Source of the DNA: Bubalus kerabau | Taxonomy: Eukaryota; Chordata; Mammalia; Artiodactyla; Bovidae | Direction of reading: 5' to 3' | DNA: 64,000 nucleotides | Assembly: GCF_029407905.1 (NCBI RefSeq) | Contig: NC_073642.1 | Location: 7,812,001-7,876,000, forward strand | Shown: one piece after another, positions 1-11,215 of the stretch | How positions within the stretch are numbered: position 1 is the first letter of the stretch | Layout of the letters: each line of letters begins with the position of its first letter | The notes under the pieces: model-generated | What the model saw: the letters and a program-made list of their open reading frames with translations, nothing else | Database searches by the model: none | What the model was told of the DNA's origin: nothing | Program-made: the position numbers and the translations under genes

Positions 1-181
1 GTGCAGGAGACATAAGAGACATGAGTTCAATCCCTGGGTTGGGAAGATCCCCTGGAGAAGGGCATGGCAACCCACTACAGTATTTTTGCTAGAGAATCCC
101 ATGGACAGAGGATCCTGGTGGGTTAAGTCTATAGGGTAGCAAAGAGTCAGACATGACTAAAGCGACTTAGCATGCATGCAA
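1..181 (+). mobile_element. Bov-tA-type SINE, cut by the window edge
   Basis: The tRNA-Glu-like head is partly lost off the left edge. The remaining body shows the 'gggaagatcccctggagaag' stretch, a degenerate 'cccactacag' box and the 'gagtcagacatgactaaagcgac' type end, spread over about 170 bp. It ends in a short GCAT repeat followed by an A run at 181-188. This is a ruminant-only family. Confidence 0.9.
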
Positions 182-394
182 AAAAAAATTTGTGAAAAAT
201 GTAGTAAAGGACGTGTATCCAAACTACGTAAACAACACTGACAACTAACTGAATGATGAGTTGAATAATTCAGTTAAAAATGATTTTAAGTGTTCAAACT
301 ATTTGAACAGATAGATCATGGGAAAATATAAAAATTGTAAATAAGTACATAAGTAGGTACTCAATATTATGTCATTATGTGAATACGAATTAAA
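182..394. other. AT-rich sequence without recognised content
   Basis: This stretch lies between the first SINE and an old L1 3' end. No reading frame, structured RNA or clear repeat is visible. It may be more of the same degraded L1. Confidence 0.4.
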
Positions 395-680
395 GCCACA
401 ATGAGATTCTATTCCATACCCACTAGGATGTCTGAAATGAAAACACTTGACAATGTCAAGTTGGAGCAATAGGAATTCTCATACACTGCTTGCAGGAGTG
501 CAACAGGGAGTAAATACTGTGCAAAACAAATAGTTTGGTCGCTTTTAAAAATTGATAACACACATTTGCCATACAAGCACACAAACCTAACAATGCTAGA
601 TATTTAAACAACATAAATGAAAATATACTATTATGCAAAGATGTGTACTGAAATGTTCATAGAATTTTAATTTTATTCAT
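395..680 (+). mobile_element. Old L1 (L1M-type) 3' end, part 1
   Basis: The text 'cacaatgagattctattcc' and the later run around 'gcaggagtgcaacagggagtaaa' match the end of L1 ORF2 and the 3'UTR of old mammalian L1s. It is interrupted at 680 by a BovB and resumes at 3467. No open frame survives. Confidence 0.75.
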
Positions 681-3466
681 ATTGTATAAGAACTTGGAAT
701 GTTAGGTTCATGAATCAAGGTAAATTAGAAGTGGTCAAACAGGAGATGGCAAGAGTGAACATTGACATTTTAGAAATCAGTGAACCTAAATGGACCGAAA
801 CAGGCACATTTATTTCAGATGACCATTACATCTACTACTGTGGGCAAGAATCCCTTGGAAGAAATGGAGTAGCCCCCATAGTCAACAAAAGAGTCTGAAA
901 TGCAGTACTTGGATGCAATCTCAAAAATGACAGAAGGATCTCTGTTTGTTTCCAAGGCAAACCATTCAATATCACAGTAATCCAAGCCGATGCCCTAACC
1001 AGTAATGCTGAAGAAGCTGAAGCTAAACAGTTCTATGAAGGCCTATAAGACCTTCTAGAACTAGAACCTAAAAAAGATGTCCTTTTCATGATAGGGGACT
1101 GGAATGCAAAAGTAGGAAGACAAGAGATACCTGGAGTAACAGGCAATTTGGCCTTGGAGTACAAAATGAAGCGGGGTAAAGGCTAACAGAGTTTTGCCAA
1201 GAGAATGCACTGGCCACAGCAAAAACCCTCTTCCAATATAACAAGAGAAGACTCTACACACAGACATCAACAGATGGTCAATACTGAAATTCGACTGATT
1301 ATATTATTTGCAGCCAAAGATGGAGAAGCTCTATACAGTCAGCAAAAACAAGACCAGGAGCTGACTGTGGCTCAGATCTGTGGCTCAGATCAGAACTTCT
1401 TATTGCCAAATTCAGACTTCGATTGAAGAAAGTAGGGAAAACCACTAGACCATTCAGGTATGACCTAAATCAAATCCCTTACGATTATGCAGTGGAAGTG
1501 ACAAATAGATTCAAGGGAGTGGATCTGATAGACAGAGTGCCTGAAGAACTGTGGATGGAGGTTTGTGACACTGTACAGGAGGTAGTGATCAAGACCATAC
1601 CCAAGAAAAAGAAATGCAAAAAGGCAAAATGGTTGTCTGAGGAGGCCTTACAAGTAGTTGAGAAAAGAAGAGAAGCAAAAGGCAAAGGAAAAAAGGAAAG
1701 ATATACTCAGTTGAATGCAGAGCTCCAAAGAAAAGCAAGGAGAGATGAGAAAGGCTTCCTCAGTGATCAATGCAAAGAAATAGAGGAAAATAATAGAATA
1801 GGAAAGACTAGATCTCTTCAAGAAAATTAGAGATACCAAGGGAACATTTCATGCAAAGATGGGCACAATAAAGCACAGAAATGGTATGGACCTAACAGAA
1901 GCAGAAGATATTAAGAGGTGGCAAGAATACACAGAAGAACTATACAAAAAAGTACTTCATGACTCAGATAACCACGATGGTGTGATCAGTCACCTAGAGC
2001 CAGCATTCTGGAATGCAAAGTCAAGTGGGCCTTAGGAAGCATCATGACCAACAAAGCTAGTGGAGGTGATGAAATTCCAGATGAGCTCTTTCAAATCCCA
2101 AAAGATGATACTGTTAAAGTGCTGCACTCAATATGCCAGCAAATTTGGAAAACTCAGCAGTGGCCACAGGACTGGAAAAGGTCAGTTTTCATTCCAATCC
2201 CAAAGAAAGGCAATGCCAAAGAATGTTCAAACTACTGCAAAATTACACTCATCTCATACGCTAATAAAGTAATGCTCAAAATTCTCCAAGCCAGGCTTCA
2301 ATAATATGTGAACTACGAAATTCCAGATATTCAAGCTGAATTTAGAAAAGGCAGAGGAATCAGAGATCAAATTGTCAACATCTGTTGAATCATCAAAAAA
2401 GCAAGAAAGTTCCAGAAAAACATCTATTTCTGCTTTATTGACTATGCCAAAGCCTTTGATTGTGTGGATCACAATAAACTGTGGAAAATTCTGAAAGAGA
2501 TGGGAGTACCAGACCACCTGACCTCCCTCATGAGAAACCTATATGCAGGTCAGGAAGCAACAATTAGAACTGGACATGGAACAACAGACTGGTTCCAAAT
2601 TGGGAAAGGAGTACATCAAGGCTGTATATTGTCACCTTTTTATTTAACTTATATGCAGAGTACATCATGCGAAATGCCAGGCTAGATGAAGCACAAGCTG
2701 GAATCAAGATTGCCAGGAGAAATACCAACAACCTCTGATACACAAAGAACTAAAGAGCCTGTTGATGAAAGTGAAAGAGGAGAGTAAAAATGTTGGCTTA
2801 AAACTCAACATTCAAAAAACTAAGATCATGGCATCTGGTCCCATCCCTTCATGGAAAATAGATGGGGAAACTATGGAAACAGTGAGAGAGTTTATTTTGG
2901 GGGGCTCCAAAATCACTGCATATGGTGACTGCAGCCATGAAATTAAAAGACGCTTGCTCCTTGGAAGAAAACCTATGACCAACATAGACAGCATATTAAA
3001 AAGCAGAGACATTACTTTGCCAACCGAGGTCTATCTTAGTCAAAGGTATCGTTTTTCCAGCAGGCATGTATGGATATGAGAGTTGGACTATAAAGAAAGC
3101 TGAGCACCAAAGAATTGATGCTTTTGAACTGTGGTGTTGGAGAAGACTCTTGAGAGTCCCTTGGACTGCAAGGAGATCCAACCAGTCCATCCTAAAGGAA
3201 ATCAGTCCTGTATATTTATTGGAAGGACTGATGCTGAAGCTGAAACTCCAATACTTTGGCCACCTGATGTGAAGAATTGACTCATTGGAAAAGACCTTGA
3301 TGCTGGTAAAGATTGAAGGCAGGAGGAAAAGGGGATGACAGAGGATGAGACAGTTGGATGGCATCACCAATTCAATGGCATGAGTTTGAGCAAGCTCTGG
3401 GAGTTGATGATAGACAGGGTCACAAAGAGTTGGAGACGACTGAATGACTGAACTGAACTGAACTGA
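681..3466 (+). mobile_element. BovB (RTE) LINE, copy A, 5'-truncated
   Basis: This 2.79 kb copy starts inside the endonuclease region and runs to the (AACTG)n end typical of BovB. It is inserted in an L1 3' end. The flanks 669-680 (aattttattcat) and 3467-3478 (aattttatttat) agree at 11 of 12 bases and are the target-site duplication, so both borders are exact. Full BovB is about 3.2 kb, so only the 5' end is missing. Confidence 0.93.
710..3440 (+). pseudogene. BovB ORF2 remnant (endonuclease + reverse transcriptase), copy A
   Basis: The order of domains is an APE-like endonuclease (about 700-1420, with the GDWNAKVG motif at 1094-1117), a basic linker (1440-1990) and an RTE-type reverse transcriptase with its C-terminal part (2040-3440, ending in a thumb region with an 'ELWCWRRLLRVPW'-type stretch near 3126). 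Open stretches lie at 710-898, 1423-1830, 2044-2304, 2464-2685, 2762-3079 and 3066-3272 in all three frames, so several frameshifts and stops separate them. About 40 bp that would encode the YADD catalytic box are deleted at about 2738-2745. The enzyme would normally nick target DNA and copy element RNA there; this copy cannot. The mix of frames and the catalytic loss make it a pseudogene with high certainty. Confidence 0.92.
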
Positions 3467-3925
3467 ATTTTATTTATAACAGCTCCCAAAGTGGAAACAG
3501 CCCAAACATCCATAAGCTGATTAACGAACAGACAAATCCTGGTATATTGTTCAGTAGACTGTGACTCAACATCAAAATGTAACAAGGTACTAATATCTAG
3601 AACAAAGGGTTAATTTCAAAAGCATTACAACTAAGTAAAAGAACCAGGACTTGTAGGATTCCACTCATAGACAATTATGGAAAATGTACATCTATCACTA
3701 CAATCTAGTGATACTATTCCTACAGAAAGCAGATCAGAGGTTTCTTGGGGTTGTGGGTGGAATGAGAAGAATTAGCTGCAAAGTAGTACAAGCAAAATTC
3801 TTGGTGGTGATAGAAATGTTGTACATCAAGATTGTGATGGTGGTTAATTTGACCAAGCTCATCAAACTGTATACTTAAAATTGTTGCATTTTATTGTGTG
3901 TAAATTATACTTCAATAAGGAAAGA
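3467..3925 (+). mobile_element. Old L1 3' end, part 2
   Basis: This continues the element broken at 680, from 'agctcccaaagtggaaaca' to a terminal 'taaattatacttcaataag'. It is the usual 3'UTR order of L1M elements. Together with part 1 it shows one L1 split by BovB. Confidence 0.8.
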
Positions 3926-4394
3926 AAAGTGGTATTTAATTTGTTTCAGCTCATGGTACTGCCGCACTTTAATCCCCTTGTCCGGTGCCTAGCTGGCAAT
4001 ATAATTATGGTTGCACAGCTTCCCTTCTCCCACCAGCTGCCCCCAGGTTTTCCTCAGGGGAAGCACACTTTTCCTCTATCAGGCTTCTTGAAGAATGGAC
4101 CCTTCCAGGCTTGAGTCAATTAGCATCTTATATTCCTCTGACCACTGTGATTGGCTCCAGGATAGGCACATGGTCTGATCTGGACAAATGAAAGTCAGGA
4201 GGTATTTCCTGGGGGATTCTGGGAAAGAGCTTCATTCTTCTCCTCTGGGAACAGACTCTTCCTCTAGTTGGTAGATGTGAGGGTATGTGTGGGGTATGAG
4301 TTCTGGAATTTGCTAAAACCATTGCTACTACTGTGGAAGCTGGCCTGGGAGGAAACCAAATGCAAAAGAGGGCAAGACAGAAAATCCTTAAAAA
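3926..4394. other. Unassigned, probably an ancient repeat
   Basis: The phrase 'gtgattggctccaggatag' near 4147 resembles a known degraded mammalian repeat, but I cannot name the family. No supported gene is present; short open frames here have no protein-like character. Confidence 0.3.
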
Positions 4395-4822
4395 ATTGTA
4401 TTGGTTTCATAGGGCTGTCATAGCAAGACCCCAGAAACTGGGTAACTTAAACTACAAAATTTGTCTCCCAGTTCTGGAGGCTAGAAGTCTGAGATCCAAG
4501 TGTCGGCAGGTTGGTTGCTTCTGAGGGATGCGAGGAGACTGTCCAGGCCTCTCCCCCAGCTTCTGGTGGTCGGCAGCTGTCTTTGGAGTTCCTTGGCTTG
4601 TGGATATACTTCCTGTGTGCGTGTCTGTCTCTGTATCCAATTGTCCCCTTCTTACAAGGACACAGGTCATACGGGATTACAGCCCACTCCAACCACCTCA
4701 ATTTAACTTGGTTACCTCTGTAGGGACACTATTTCCAAATAAGGTCACATGATGAGGTCCTGGGGGCCAGGACTCCAACATAGCTTTTTGAGGGGGAGAC
4801 ACAATTCAGCTCATAACAAAAA
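4395..4822 (-). mobile_element. MLT1-type MaLR LTR, antisense
   Basis: Read on the plus strand, it runs from the reversed LTR end (tgtattggtttcatagggct) through 'gttctggaggctagaagtc' and 'ccaaataaggtcac' to 'acacaattcagctca'. This is the reversed order of MLT1 LTRs. Only an LTR is present; no internal retroviral gene is seen. Confidence 0.75.
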
Positions 4823-5060
4823 TGTCTGAGAATGCGGTGAGTCAGTTAGTCACACAGTACCTGAAGACTGCCCTACCACTGACTTCTGCATTGTTGGAGC
4901 CATTAAATACTATTAAATACCATTTTTACTTTAGAATGTTTGGGTTGAATTTTTTTTTGTTTGCATCTGAAAAACTCCTAATTTTTCTAGACAGGCAACT
5001 AGGGAAACATTTCAGGACTTTTTTTAAACAATGGAAAGACGATATCAGACTATAATTACT

Positions 5061-5245
5061 GTTCTCAAAGAGCTGTTCCCAGACGGGACATCAGCATCTC
5101 CTGGGAACTTAGTAGAGGTACAGATTCTTAGGCCTCAGCTCAGACCTATGGAATCAGAAACCCTAGGTGTGAAACCTTATGTGTTTTCACAAACCAGTCA
5201 GGTGATTTGAGGCCCGGTCAGGTTTGTGAAGCACTGAGCTGTAAA
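5061..5245 (-). mobile_element. MER5-type hAT-Charlie DNA transposon fossil
   Basis: It has 'catcagcatctcctgggaac', 'ggaatcagaaacc' and a 'tttgtgaagcactga' end, in the order of the reverse strand of MER5. It is a non-autonomous element with no coding capacity. Confidence 0.7.
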
Positions 5246-5394
5246 ATAGACTGCGGTTTGATAGGCAAAAGCTAGAAATACTTTTTTATTCATGGCACAA
5301 CCACAAAGGACATCATTTGCAGGGCAAATGAGCTGAGGCAGGAAACCATTCCAGTGCCCACTCCTTTTCTCCTCTTCTCCTCTGTGAGTGTGTT

Positions 5395-5725
5395 TGTTTG
5401 TTTTTGATTGTGGTAAAATATTACAAAACATAAAATTTACTATTTTAATCCATTTTAAGTATACAATTTAGTGGCATTAAGTGCATTTATAATGTCATAC
5501 AATCATCACCACCATCCATCTCCAGAAATTTTTCAACATCCCAAACTGAAATTCTGCATCCATTATACCCTAATTCCCCATTTCCTCATCTCCCCAGCCC
5601 CTGGTAACCTCTATTATACTTTCTGTCTCTGTGAATTTGTCTATTCCAGATACCTCATACCAGTGCAGTCGTACAATATTTTGTTCTTTTGTGCTTGGAT
5701 TATTTCACTTAGCTTTCAAGTCTGA
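5395..5725 (-). mobile_element. L1M 3'UTR, antisense
   Basis: The text 'tgtggtaaaatattac', 'atcatcaccaccatccatct' and 'cccagcccctggtaacc' is the reverse of old L1 3'UTRs. A similar, shorter copy lies at 47524-47765. Confidence 0.7.
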
Positions 5726-6078
5726 TCTTTTGTTTTCATAAATGCCCAAATCAAATATCCTTTGCCAGCTTCAGCCTATAGTTCTCAAGTTTGATCTGGT
5801 AGCATGGTCATCACTTTCCTTACCTAATACATTGACTAAACACACTTTTTCCTAATATGTGCCACCCCTCTGTTTGAAGATATTTCATTTGATCTTCTTA
5901 TTTAAACATTTAAGGATAAAGAACAAGTTTTCAGGGGGTTGGGCATTCATAAGACTAGCTAAGTATGGGTTTAGGAAACAATTTCTGTTCTTAGAATTCT
6001 ATAAATAGTTTACTTTCCCCTAAGAATCTAACTTACTAATACGTTGAGCCTGTAGATTGTAATGAAAATTGGGAATTT
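5726..6078. other. AT-rich single-copy sequence
   Basis: Nothing recognisable is seen between the L1M piece and the BOV-A2 target site. Confidence 0.4.
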
Positions 6079-6089
6079 ACTCTTAAAAG

Positions 6090-6365
6090 CGGAGAAGGCA
6101 ATGGCAACCCACTCCAGTACTCTTGCCTGGAAAATCCCGTGGGCAGAAGAGCCTGGTAGGCTGCGGTCCATGGGGTTGTGAAGAGTCGGACACGACTGAA
6201 CGACTTCACTTTCACTTTTCACTTTCATGCATTGGAGAAGGCAATGGCAACCCACTCCAATGTTCTTGCCTGAAGAATCACAGGGATGGGGGAGCCTGGT
6301 GGGCTGCCATCTATCGGGTCACACAGAGTCAGATATGACTGAAGCAACTTAGCAGCAGCAGCGGC
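6090..6365 (+). mobile_element. BOV-A2 SINE (dimer)
   Basis: Two ~120 bp Bov-A units are joined by a 'cactttcacttttcacttt' linker and end in an (AGC)n tail. The perfect 11-bp target-site duplication actcttaaaag lies at 6079-6089 and 6366-6376. Confidence 0.95.
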
Positions 6366-6619
6366 ACTCTTAAAAGAGGCAACTTCTTCAAGTTTTCACC
6401 ATGGAATGTCCATGACGTGAGGTGACCAACACTGTACCTCCACAGCAATGGCCTTCACCCGACAGCAATTCTAGACCTCTGCAAAGTGCCATCCTAGTAT
6501 CTCAATTTCAAAAGACAGATGATTTTGTAGAAGATGCTACTACTTACAACTAAAATAGGTTCCAACTTGTAAATTTCAAAATAAAATTCACTTTCTTAGT
6601 ACTATCCAGTTAACACACT

Positions 6620-7400
6620 TATTTTTTACTTTTTATTATGAAAAAATTTTAAACATTGACAAATGAAAGCCTCATGTATGCATCATCCAGTGTCATCTGT
6701 TATCCACATCTTGACAAGGATGTTCAATTTAATCCCCCCACCAACACACATATACACACACTTGTATTTTTTTTTTTTTTTGGAGTATTTAAAATAAAAT
6801 GCTAGATATTATCTAATTTCACCAGTATATTCTTAAGTATGAATCTTTCACCAGTAAGAACTACTGCTTACATATCCATAATGCCATTTTTATTCCTAAC
6901 AAAATTACTCTTCTGTTTTTCAAGACCCAGTCCATAATCAAATGTCTCTAGTTGTTTCAAATATGGTTTCTTACAGTTGTTTTTTTGAATCAGGATCCAG
7001 GAAAAGTCCACAGATTTAATCTGGTTATGTCTCTCTGTGAAGTTCCTTCTCTCATTTTATGCCACTTGTTGAAACAATTAAATTGTTTGAGGAGTATACT
7101 TTTCCAGATTCTGTATTTGACTATTTCCTTGTGGCATTGTTTAACTTATTTCTCTACCCCATGTACGTCCTGTAAACTGGGATTAAATCCTAGAAGATTG
7201 ATAGGTTTGCATTATTTTCATTTTTTAATTTCAGAAGAATATATAATAGATGGGGTTCTGTACTTTCTATTGCCTCAAATCAAAGACTGAACACAGTGTT
7301 TGACTGTCACATTTTCAGTGATGTTAAGGTTACTTAGGATATGTAGTTTTTTCTGCCTGATTCATCTTTTATAAAGTTTCCCATCAATATTTTTGCTAGT
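6620..7400. mobile_element. Ancient interspersed repeat, family uncertain
   Basis: The succession of 'ggagtatttaaaataaaatg', 'gacccagtccataatcaaat', 'gaatcaggatcc' and 'tcctgtaaactgg' follows a familiar old mammalian repeat, probably of L1M or related origin. The 112-codon open frame at 6952-7290 lies inside it and is not taken as a gene. Confidence 0.45.
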
Positions 7401-7880
7401 GACATCAGCAACTATTGACAGTGCAGGGTATATCAAGAACTTCAAGAATATTTGATTCCTCTGAATCCAAATATTATTTCTAGAAATGAATAATAAAGAA
7501 GAATAATATATGTAACAGAACTTTAGGAGCAAAGATGTTTGTTGCAGCATTATTTAAGAAGAAAGAAAAAAAAACAGAAAAAAAAGGATGGAAATAAAGG
7601 AAGAAAGAAAGGGAAAAAGAAAAAGAACCAATCTGACAATACAGAAAACTGAAACATGGTTACTTAAATAACTGTAAACTGCACAATGGAATAAAATAAG
7701 ACTGTGAGTGCTTTTCTGATTTGTTATTGTTTCTCACAATTTCCAATTTTTCAAAATAAATAAATGCATTACTTTCTTCATTTTTAAAAAGTTATAACAA
7801 AGAGTTCTTAGCCAGATGGCATGGTACAGCAGATGTCTGGTTATTTGAGAGTAAAAGAGAAGTGGAAAAAAATTATTTCT
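7401..7880. other. AT-rich sequence with a purine-rich tract
   Basis: 7556-7640 is almost pure A/G (GAAA-type low complexity). No gene or named repeat is seen on either side. Confidence 0.5.
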
Positions 7881-7892
7881 AAGATCATTTCT

Positions 7893-8099
7893 TCCCTGAT
7901 GGCTCAGATGGTAAAGCGTCTGCCTACAATGCAGGAGGCCCAGATTTGATCCCTGGGTCAGGAAGATCCTCTGGAGAAGGAAATGGAAACCCACTCCAAT
8001 ACTCTTGCCTGGAAAATCCCATGGACAGAGGAGTGTGGTAGGCTATAGTTCATGGGGTCGCAAACAGTCGGACACGACTGAGCGACTTCACATCACATC
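7893..8099 (+). mobile_element. Bov-tA SINE
   Basis: A tRNA-Glu-like head (7893-7965, B box near 'gatttgatccc') is followed by one Bov-A unit. The perfect 12-bp target-site duplication aagatcatttct lies at 7881-7892 and 8100-8111. Confidence 0.95.
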
Positions 8100-8173
8100 A
8101 AGATCATTTCTGGATCTAAAACTCTATGGTGCTCAGTCCCCTCTAATGAGTTACAACTCAGTAAAAGCAGAGC

Positions 8174-8231
8174 AGCTTCTGTCCTTGTGCAGACTAGCAT
8201 CAAGCTTCTGTCCTTGTGCAGACTAGCATCA
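8174..8231 (+). repeat. Perfect 29-bp tandem duplication
   Basis: 8174-8202 and 8203-8231 are identical and begin agcttctgtcc. The identity implies a recent duplication, or an assembly artefact. Confidence 0.9.
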
Positions 8232-8579
8232 CTGAATCTTGATGACATTGCACTCTTTGCCTTAGGACTAACCACTCTGCTTCTCTCCTACCCAAATCTC
8301 TATCTTGGATAAAGATCCAGTCAATTACTTCATCATTTCATCAGGTACCCCTTCATCTACAGTTTTTATGGACTCTAGGTCATTGTCTTTTGGGGGGTCC
8401 TGGTATAGTATTAAAATCTTGGGGGGACATTTTCTAAACTGACTGAAAACATTAAAAAAATAAAAGACAGCAGAATTATGATAAAAATAATTTAACACAT
8501 AGAATTATCTGGATGAGACATCTTGAGTCTCCTTTCTAGATTTATTTAAAAATACTAAAAGGTAAAAACATGACCTCAA
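8232..8579. other. Single-copy sequence, nothing recognised
   Basis: No reading frame or repeat can be supported. Confidence 0.4.
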
Positions 8580-8922
8580 CATATGCTGTTCCTTCTGTTA
8601 GGAATGTTTATTTCCCCTCCCCCCAGCTAGCTTCATTTTATTCCTCAAAATTAAGATGAACCATCACCACCTCAGGAATTCTTTCTGTGTGTCTCAGATT
8701 ATATTTGGTGCAAGTATATGTTTCTACAGATCCTGGTTCCTTCTTGTATGCAAGGAGGCAGCTGTACACTTATAGTGAGATAATGTCTATCTGCCCCTTT
8801 GGAATGTATGTTCCATGGGGGCTGGGACTATGTCAGGTGGTCACCTAAGAGTCTCCACTTTCTTATTCTGTGCTTGATACATACTAAAAGTTCAATACAT
8901 ATGTGTTGAATGAATGCAAGCA
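8580..8922 (+). mobile_element. L2 LINE 3' end
   Basis: It has 'aatgtatgttccatgggggc' with a following 'gggactatgtc' and ends near 'tgttgaatgaatg', the usual 3' end of L2. It is strongly diverged. Confidence 0.65.
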
Positions 8923-9244
8923 TTGTTTCATCAAAACCAATGGGTTGACTTCAACTAAAGTTTTTACTAGTAAGACTGAATTGAACACAACACAACACCA
9001 TATGGCTTGACTCAATTAAGAGGTCATTGTAATACTTTTCTTCATACGTGTGCGAGTTCCAGATCCATATCCATTGACCACACCACAGGTACATCACCAG
9101 TGTTCCATTTCCTCCAAGTTCATCTCTTCTACAAAAGTTCTCCTCTTTATTGAATGGCCTCAGCTTTGACATTTCATTCTGAACTATATCTAGCTGCACT
9201 TGCTCTAAGTATCCTGAAGTTCTCTGAAGCTTTTGTCTTCTAGT
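8923..9244. other. Single-copy sequence, nothing recognised
   Basis: It lies between L2 and a Bov-tA. No supported feature is present. Confidence 0.4.
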
Positions 9245-9463
9245 TGGACTTCCCTGAGGGCTCAAAGTATAAAGAATCTGCTTGCAATGCAAGATACATA
9301 GGAGATGTGGGTTTGATTCCTGGGTGAGGAAGAGCCCCTGTAGGAGGAAATAGCAGCCTACTCCAGTATCCTTGCCTGAAAAATCTCATGGACAGAGGAG
9401 CCTGACAGGCTACAGTCCATGGGGTTGCAAAGAGATGGACATGACTGAGTAAGCACACTGACC
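9245..9463 (+). mobile_element. Bov-tA SINE
   Basis: It has a tRNA-derived head with 'gggtttgattcctgggtgag', a Bov-A body with 'ctccagtatccttgcctg' and a terminal 'gacatgactgag'. It is moderately diverged and no target-site duplication was recognised. Confidence 0.9.
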
Positions 9464-9963
9464 CTCTCTTAGTCAACAGTTCCTTGAACCAGAGAATTTT
9501 TTTTTTCAAGTAACACAATAAATAGACAGTGAAGGAATCTTGGTTGACTGACATAAAGTTATCCTTCATACTTAAGTATCTGTAAAGTAAAACATAACTT
9601 GACCATTTGATGATTGCCTCAAAACTGATGAATTGATTTTCTCTAAGGTGGCTATATCTAACCTTTGGAGATTGCAATCAACTTGAGAATGAGGAAAGCT
9701 ACAGAATTCATGGAAAAATGCTCATTAGCAAACTGCAGGTTTAGTAGACTTGGACTGAGTTGTATATTAAGTAGAATACATAGAACATAGTGTGAAAATA
9801 CACTTCTTTAATTCAGACCCATAACAAATGTGATGTGTGATCATTTTGTAAGTTTATAGTCCTGAGATGCTATATAGAAACTGTGTTCTCTAGATGGCAA
9901 TTACTTAAATAATTTGGGAGATTAGAGGTGGAGAAGGAAATTAACACTAAGTAACTTTCCAGA
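9464..9963. other. AT-rich single-copy sequence
   Basis: Nothing could be assigned here. Confidence 0.4.
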
Positions 9964-10170
9964 GTGAAGTGAAGTGAAGTGAAGTCGTTCAGTCATGTCC
10001 GACTCTTTGCGACCCCATGGACTGTAGCCTACAACGCTCCTCCATCCATGGGATTTTCCAGGCAAGAGTACTGGACTGGGTTGCCATATCCCTCTCTAGG
10101 GGATCTTCCCGACCCAGGGATTGAACCCAGGTCTTCCACATTGTAGGCAGATGCTTTGTCATCTGAGCCA
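9964..10170 (-). mobile_element. Bov-tA SINE, antisense
   Basis: It starts with a reversed tail (gaagt repeats), contains 'cagtcatgtccgactctttg', and ends in the reversed tRNA-Glu head at 'catctgagcc'. It abuts a BovB fragment at 10171 without intervening host sequence. Confidence 0.92.
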
Positions 10171-10738
10171 AAATGTCAGGTTGGAAGAAGTACAAGCTGG
10201 AATCAACACTGCTGGTAGAAATATCAATAACCTTAGATATGCAGATGACACCACCCTTATGGCAGAAAGCGAAGAGGAACTAAAGAGCCTCTTGATGAAA
10301 GTGAAAGAGGAGAGTAAAACAGCTGGCTTAAAACTCAACATTCAAAAAACTAAGATCATGGCATCTGGTCCCATCACTTCATGGCAAATAGATGGGGAAA
10401 CAATGGAAACGTTGAACGAGTTTATTTTGGGGGGCTCCAAAATCACTGCAGGTGGTGACTGCAGCCATGAAATTAAAAGACGCTTGCTCCTTGGAAGAAA
10501 AGCTATGACCAACCTAGACAGCATATTAAAAAGCAGAGACATTACATTGTTGACAAAGTTCTGTCTAGTCAAAGCTATGGTTTTTCCAGTAGCCATGAAT
10601 GGATGTGAGAGTTGGACTATAAAGGCTGAGCACCAAAAAATTGATGCCTTTGAACTGTGGTGTTGGAGAAGACTCTTGAGAGTCCCTTGGACTGCAAGGA
10701 GATCAAACCCAGTCCATCCTAAAGGAGATCAGTCCTGA
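10121..10738 (+). pseudogene. BovB reverse-transcriptase fragment read through from a SINE
   Basis: An uninterrupted 205-codon frame starts inside the antisense Bov-tA head and continues into BovB. Codons 1 to about 17 are SINE-derived; the rest is RT palm and thumb. The YADD catalytic box is intact at 10238-10249, followed by the RTE thumb with 'AFELWCWRRLLRVPW' near 10647. The fingers and the endonuclease are absent, so it cannot retrotranspose. A two-base frame change after 10700 (aaccc before agtccatcc) ends the homologous frame. There is no evidence that it is expressed. Confidence 0.8.
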
Positions 10739-11012
10739 ATATTCATTGGAGGAACTGATGCTGAGGCGGAAGCTCCAATACTTTGACCACCTGATGCAAA
10801 GAGCCGACTCATTGGAAAAGACCTCGATGCTGGGAAATATTGAAGGCAGGAGGAGAAGGGGATGACAGAGGACAAGATGATTGGCAAGTATCACCAACTC
10901 AATGGACATGAGTTTGAGCAAACTCTAGGAGATGGTGAAGGACAGAGAAGCCTGGTGTGCTGCAGTCCATGGGGTTGCAAAGAGTCGGACACAACTGAGC
11001 AGCTAAACAACA
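10171..11012 (+). mobile_element. BovB LINE 3' fragment, copy B
   Basis: This ~840 bp piece begins in the reverse-transcriptase palm and runs to the element end ('gagtcggacacaactgagc'). It is joined head-on to an antisense Bov-tA. Confidence 0.92.
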
Positions 11013-11029
11013 ACCTACCACATCAGCGA

Positions 11030-11215
11030 GTTCATTGTGCAGGGCCCTGTGTATACATGATCACGTTTCTTGACACCCAAACCCTGGAGACAGCTGTTAT
11101 TGACTCCATTTTAGAGCTAAGAACCAAACTGAGGTTCAGAGGGTTAATCAACTAGCTTGAGATAATGCAATTACTAAGGAGTGGAGCCAGGATTTAAACC
11201 CAGGACTGAAGAGTA
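11030..11215 (-). mobile_element. MIR SINE, antisense
   Basis: It has the reversed MIR order: 'tgtgcagggccctgtg', 'attttagagctaagaa', 'gagccaggatttaaaccca'. Confidence 0.65.

Noticed and set aside
4395..4822. Retroviral provirus at the MLT1 LTRs (also 41626-42940 and 57640-58045)
   Set aside because: Only LTR text is present; no gag, pol or env-like coding sequence adjoins any of them.
7893..7965. tRNA-Glu-like sequence
   Set aside because: It is the head of a Bov-tA SINE, with no intact cloverleaf; the same holds for the other tRNA-like heads in the window.
9240..9677. 145-codon minus-strand frame
   Set aside because: It reads through the antisense of a Bov-tA SINE; Bov SINEs often give such frames in all ruminant DNA.
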